This document shows, piece by piece, positions 57,893 through 64,000 of a stretch of 64,000 bases of DNA (within the stretch, counting starts at the first letter, position 1; each line of letters opens with the position of its first letter). The translations under genes and the position numbers were made by a program. The notes under the pieces are model-generated. The model was given only the letters and a program-made list of their open reading frames with translations. It did not search any database and had not been told where the DNA came from. The stretch spans positions 178,281 through 242,280 of the forward strand of contig NW_019775442.1 of assembly GCF_001039355.2 (NCBI RefSeq), read 5' to 3'. The stretch is from Lingula anatina. Its lineage: Eukaryota; Brachiopoda; Lingulata; Lingulida; Lingulidae.

Positions 57893-60800
57893 TGTGCATC
57901 CCCCCCACTTTGTCTGAATAAAAAATCAGAATGTAATTTGCACACCAGAAATGTGAAACATAAAAATGTCATAATGAAAACTTTGTCTCATAATTACCCA
58001 TTCTATAAATATTGAAAGAAGCTATTATATAAGTAACTTAAATGGTAATGGTGACTTTGTAAACCAAGAAAGCTGGACCCATACTTATATATAGATATTC
58101 ATATATTATGTATTATATTTGAATATTTTCATTACTGTCACATAAATGAATCTATTCAACTCTATTGTTGCAATATGTTTTGTGTCTGTATATTTTTCCA
58201 GCTTTGCTGTCTAGTCTTGTGTTAGAGCTCATCTTATGGTTTGTCGAAAGATAATATAGTATAAAAGATGTCTGCAGGAATTTTGTAAAAGTAATATGCA
58301 GAAAATCATTTCATTATAATTTCTTTAGAATAAACATTTTGTCACAAGTGTATTGAAGCTTTATGCTAGTATGTACACTGCTGTAGCAGTTGTAGTCTTT
58401 ATATTTTAGTCTTTATAAAAGATGAGTATTTATTTCTGTCACTTACTTTGTTATTTTTCTTTTACATTTTTTAAGTGCAATTGAATTAAAAGACAAGGCA
58501 TTTTCTTATAGTAAATATCCAGACATATTTATTGAGCTTGCCCAAAGTAGTGCTAAACAAATACTAGATAAACAAAGAATGATGACTGTTGTTAATGTCT
58601 GTTAGTAGTACCTATTGAATTTCCACCTGGAAATTCTGGAACTGTGTTGAATCAAAGAATGTTTAGTTATTTAACTAAGCTCATTAGTGTAGAATTTTAT
58701 TTAAGAGAAAGTGAGGCAAAGATTAAGAGAGGATAAAGCGAAATTAAGGACTACGAAAACTTCAGACTCCTATAGCTGTTGTTATATTTTCTCTCTCATG
58801 CCTCAGTGACATCATACAGTGCCTGGGTAGGGTGCTACACCTGCATGAAAAAACTGATGAAGGATACTTGATAAGTAAATATATTCTGATTTTTTGCCAC
58901 TAGAGAGTTATTTTCACGCCAACTGTCATATTTAAGATATTTCATTTACACACATAACCCCATCCAGGTAATATGATGTGACTATGTTATTCATCAGTGC
59001 AGTGGGGATCATAGTTGTATGTGTCTGTAGTCTCATATGGAAGTCACTGAACACACAGTGGACATGATATACAGTGATGAGAGAGAGAGAGAGAGGGCAT
59101 TTAAAAGTGGCTAACTAGACTCTATTTGCAGTGAATTTTAGGCTTTTGTTTCCTTATGAAATATGCACAAAGTTCATATAAATTTACATGGGGAATTTTT
59201 AATGCACAAATGTAAATAAAAAGCACTGTGCAAATGTTTATAAATACAGTTTTCAAAATTCTTTGGAAATTAAATTGAAAGTCTTCAATGTAGTTTTGTC
59301 ATTATTTGTCATATTTGTATTATTTTAGGTAATTTTATGATTTTATCAACTATATTCATAACTTTCAAATTTAATGCATTTCTTGAAAATGTATTTGACC
59401 TTTGTTTCTCTTAAGAATTATTTCAACATTATAAATGTATCAACCAACTTTTAGTTATGAATAAATATTATTATTATAATTACTTGTTGTTGTTGTTTTA
59501 TATGACTGTGGAAGAATATTTAGGTCTAAGAGCTCAATCCCAATGAAACAACTGTCTGGGTAGATCACATTCAGGGTGACTCTTGCTGAATGCAATCAGA
59601 TAAAGAGATTAACACACCACCCCCTAGCTTTGAGTAGAAATTGGAAAATGTGGTCATTACACAATTGTGTTACAAGAGGATTGCATTTGTTGAGTCACTG
59701 TGGAGTTAAATCGGTTTACATAGACCAATAGTTCCATTGGGAATGAGCCCTTAATTGAAGTACTCGTAGACGTCAATGACAAAACTGAGATGATTAAAAA
59801 CTGAATGCTTTTTGTGCCACAACATTTGGAGTAAAATATATTCTAACCATCTTGTATCTCTCAGCAGTGATTTAAAAAAGTAAAGGGAAAGGACAGTAAT
59901 AGTTCCCAAGTCTAGATCATTCTTTTCTACCAAAAGGGTTTTATGCGGTTTATCGAACTGGTTTTGAAAATTATAATGTCGGAAATATTAAAAGATAATA
60001 AGTGAGGCCAATTGAGAGAAGTACGCCATCCCGTATACGGCATAGCAGGCTATGCTAAAAGCCAAAACACGGCTAACAGGGTGCAGCTAATACTGTTGTT
60101 CTTATATCCGGACCATAGGCAACCATACCTACTGTACCTACAACTTGACCACCAATTTCGGAAAAAAAATCACACCAATGGTCCCCTGTTGAAATTAGAA
60201 TTTTGACTATCTGAATCATATTTCTAAACCATACCAAATGGCCCTCTAAAATACCAAAATTTTCGGGGCCCTTCGCGGGGGGGGGGGGGCGGCTTCACAT
60301 TTGCATTAATTGGCTAAATAAACTCTTACCTTAACTTATCTTGGGTTGAACATTTTGATCCCTTTTTGAATCTGGAAGTCGTTATTGATGAAAATCAAAT
60401 TAACAGAGGCTGATCTTAATAGACATGAACAAAGCTGTCAACTATTGATAATTCAATATTGATAATTCAAAGAATCTTAATGCCCTATTAACATGTGATG
60501 AAATAGGCAGCGCTCTGAAAATTAGAGGAAAGTGCCGGTGTGACAAAACTGAAGGCCCGTGTAATACAGAATCCACCCGCCCTTTAATCACACAGATTTT
60601 ACTCTCTACACAGATTAATCTTACTCTCTTCCAGGGCCACATATTGATTTTCACTAGATATTAACAGATATGTCTCTCGTTAAATAGATGGCTAATCTCT
60701 GTACTCAGCAAAAATGTCAACCAAGTTAAAGTGGAGGGTAGGGTTTCAGAACTGGAGAAACGGATAATTATATCTGGTTTGCGTCCAGAAATATTTAAAA

Positions 60801-63800
60801 AAAGTCTAGTTTTAAAGCATCTTTCAGGTGTTCGAGTGATAAATTTCACTTTGAGTTCTTTTGTGTCAGTTGTAAGAAGCTGGTAGTAGTAATTTGAATG
60901 CGTGACAGGGAATATACAAAGCGGTTCTCTCGCTTGTTACGTATCTTCAAAAGAAAAAAACGAAACGCTATTTTTCGACAAGTCTCTATTGGGAAGCTTT
61001 TGTAAACAAATCACGAAGTTAGAGGAGAAACTGGAAGAACTCCTTACTTAGAAGAGTACAAATGCGATTTAAGTAATTTTTTTGTAAAATATTGAAAGAC
61101 AGCCATTTTCTTAAATGTGTATATTTCGATTTAGCTTTAAACTCCAAACCTACATAACCTGAAATCATGAAGCTCTAATTTAAAAAATGAATTTGGAGAT
61201 ATATGGTTAAAACAGAAATCGTATAAAAGTTAGTACTTTCCAGGAGCGCATTAGCAGCGGCTTCAAACAAAACTGACATAGAGAGGTTGAGGAGACGTTT
61301 GAGCTAAGAACCTTTAATTAATTAAAATGTATTCAAAAGGGAAAAAAAATCCGGGTGATGAAAAAATAATAGGTGATGAAAAAATTTAGTAGTTTTTGCT
61401 TTCGCGCGTATAACCTTCACCTTGATACAAGTTGATACACAAACGTGTTTTCACTGGTGTCACAATGAAATCCAGTCAAACAAGCTCCTCTTTGCCACGC
61501 TGCTTATATCCTAGGATCGAGACACCTTACATGTATGTACTGCTGCATAAAAATTAAAATGTTAGATATATATGTACATACCTTAGTCGCCACAACTCTA
61601 GTGTTAAATATTCACAGTGTTAGAGCAATAGACGAAAGCATGTTTTAATTGGGATGCGTTAATAATAATAACCTCATTCATTTGGGATGAAGGTCTGTAG
61701 ACAAAACAAAATGTCTTGTTTGTACACGTACAATAAGCTGATGGTAACGTTTTAGATTGCGTTAAGCCGCATCGTGTCTTCTCTAACACAATCCCACGAT
61801 AGTGATATTATTATGTAAATCAGGTGAGCATTTTGGTGAGAGGTATTCAGATAGAACCAAGGTCAAGAGGAGGAGGAAGAAGCCTTATATGCCACATCGC
61901 CATAATATCCACACGTAGACTGGAATTTTGGCACTGAGAACTTATGAAGTTTGTTGTAAGTACTGAATAGATGGTATAAGGCAACATGAACGTTTTATGT
62001 TGACAATATTTTATGAAAAACATTTCCCACTTGAGGTGTAATGGCTCTTGTGCATATTTAATTGACATGAATGCCGAAATGAGCTTGAAATTTTAAATAA
62101 CGTTTTATGCTACTTTTTCCAGGAGGAAACATTTGCTCATAAAAAGGAAGTGAGAAGATTATTAGAGCCGTCCAAAGGGGTTGGCGCGTTACTCCGTCTT
62201 AAACGAAGCAAGAGGACGTAACAGGTAACTATCGGTACATTGGCAGCTCCCAGTTGGAGCCTTTTTCATCTTACGACAGCTGCTTGTACAAATATATCCT
62301 GTTTATTAAAGTCAACTGACAATAAACGAATGGTTTTTAGAGACCTAGCCGCGATCAGGAAAGAAAACGTGTTTGCTCGGCACTGTCTACCTCCCGTCAC
62401 TTTAATTTTATGATTTCATTGATTTACATTCAGTCCTTAATATTATCTGAAAAATAAATATATTGGGTTTAAAACAAAAAGTTGGGCTAAACATGCCATC
62501 GATCGAATTGCTAATTTATTCAAGATGCTGAATTGGAATAAAGCTAGCGCTATATATAAGTATAATCATTCATTTTCCGTAAATAAAAGCCAAGTGGTAG
62601 GCCTAATAATAATAACAGTAAAATTCTAATCTTCTATCACACTACCAAAATGCCAAAAATTGTGTAATGACGTTAACAAGACAAAACCAAACAATTTTTT
62701 CTTCCTGGTGCTCTATGAACCACATGTTAATTGTTCTTGACTAAAGTTTATATCATTCTACACAACCGAGACAATTTTAATATTTCTTATCCCGGTCTCC
62801 GCATTTACAAATGGAAGAGTGTCATTTCGTTCACTTTTAAGTGATTTAAATTTATCAAAACTAGGCTTGTCAAACGTTTACATTTATCGACTTTTAATGC
62901 CGCAAATATATAGAAGTCCAAACACTGTTACCTTTGGTAAGAGTTCGTATACAAAGCGGCGTGATTGTACGGCCTGTTTTCTGTTTTTATGGTAAAATTA
63001 TCTATGTGGGCAAATATGCAATCTCCATCAAAATACTTCTCGTGGAGGGATATGGCTTAGCAAAGACAGATGAATTTAAAGATCAGTATGTTGACGTGTA
63101 ACAGTGTGTACAGGGTATGCAATTGTAGAGATGTTGTTGTAAAGTGTGTCATTGTATAGAACGTGTAGGTTCAATATACCGAGTATATATCTATTGTTAT
63201 AACATGGTCTCTTAATGCATACCCAGATGGATCGTTGTACAGATTATATGTCACTCTATTAAATCCTTAGATATTGCTTCCTACGTGTGAACCTTGTTTA
63301 ATTTATTTCATTTTTCATTTAATTTCAGTAACTCGTGACAACCGTCTACGATGAAATTGGACGCACTCCCAGCAAAAGCATCAGATTCGTGTTCGCGAGC
63401 ACCCCACCCATGTCAACGTTGTCTTGCGTATAGTCAACTTGCAGGGTTGACGTTTGATAAGCCTGAAAATGTAAAGTTTGTTTTGGTTTGTAATATTCTG
63501 CATCAAAACATTTATCAAATGAAGTGCAGTTTGTAACCAGTGCTTTATTCATGAAACTTCATAAAACGGGCTAAATCTAAGCGTCAGTTGTAGTACAGTA
63601 CTCTATCCGCACGTTTTTATTGTAATTTATATATTTTTGTTCAAACCCACCAGTACTCGAACCCGAAACGACACTTTAGAAGTTATCCAAAAACAAAAAG
63701 TGCCTGCTATGAAGATAAAAGTAATTGTTGTAGAATTATCACTAAGAGATGTCCAGGTAGAACACTGTGCTAGTACGACCGGTGTCACGAAACTGGGGGT

Positions 63801-64000
63801 CCGTGTGACAGAAAGGCCGCCCTCCACATAGTTATAATGGTTAGGGTTAGTTAAACCTATGTGGGTCAAAATTTAGGGCGACGCTCACCTGTACAAAGTA
63901 ATGGGAAGCGGACTCTCTGTTATGGGGGACTTTCTGGTATATGACACCGGTTTTCTGTTTGATTGTAAAATATGTATGGGCAAATATGTAATAAGACGCT
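57893..64000. other. No supported gene
   Basis: A small (GA)n tract at about 59080-59096. A G run at about 60280-60291. Two pairs of similar short segments (60536-60582 with 63778-63826, and 62967-63018 with 63950-63994) suggest an unnamed repeat at the right side of the window. Reading frames here are short and unrecognised. Confidence 0.4.

Noticed and set aside
63637-63700. tRNA-like B-box (GGTTCGAGTAC on the minus strand)
   Set aside because: No A box or cloverleaf could be placed around it, so neither a tRNA nor a SINE is claimed.

Overview
The window is animal (metazoan) nuclear DNA. It is AT-rich and intron-bearing, with canonical GT-AG splice sites, many microsatellites and very many transposon remnants. 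A protein combining a death-effector domain with CARD domains, together with the mix of DNA transposons (Tc1/mariner, hAT-like and hairpin MITEs, Ginger/gypsy-type integrase with a Ulp1-like protease, YqaJ and P2RX7-tail-like fragments), suits an aquatic invertebrate such as a lophotrochozoan, hemichordate or cnidarian. I cannot name the species. No rRNA, tRNA, CRISPR array or bacterial-style operon was seen. Single N bases at 14299, 22059 and 27992 mark uncertain assembly points.

Layout. 1-12.5 kb: the one gene I can build completely, a nine-exon plus-strand gene (1760-8298) coding for about 696 residues. It has an N-terminal DED, two CARDs, then two tandem copies of an unrecognised module of about 181 residues, each spread over three exons with 1-1 intron phase. 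A decayed third copy of the first module exon lies downstream (10725-11201), broken by a 147-bp MITE and a 1-base deletion. 12.5-21 kb: mainly non-coding, with several MITE families, a decayed Tc1/mariner element with a MITE nested in its transposase, a diverged duplicated non-coding block and GT repeats. 22-31.7 kb: SGNH-hydrolase fragments, an inverted repeat, and a near-identical tandem pair of about 3.75-kb segments joined at an N, possibly two alleles placed in series. 31.7-39.6 kb: hairpins, MITEs and a duplicated segment with splice-like boundaries. 39.7-57.9 kb: a graveyard of coding fragments, every recognised one on the minus strand: coiled coil, Harbinger-like HTH, HECT, Gly-Tyr-Met-Gly-Asn repeat protein, Ulp1/C48 protease, integrases, hAT, a TDAH-type transposase-like family, a membrane protein, a Cys-rich tail, YqaJ and a P2RX7-type zinc domain. 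57.9-64 kb: no gene that I can support.

Function. Only the DED-CARD-CARD gene looks like a working cellular gene. By family knowledge it should be a cytosolic adaptor in apoptotic or innate immune signalling through homotypic death-fold contacts. Its duplicated C-terminal module is the best candidate here for something undescribed. Almost everything else is mobile DNA in various states of decay.
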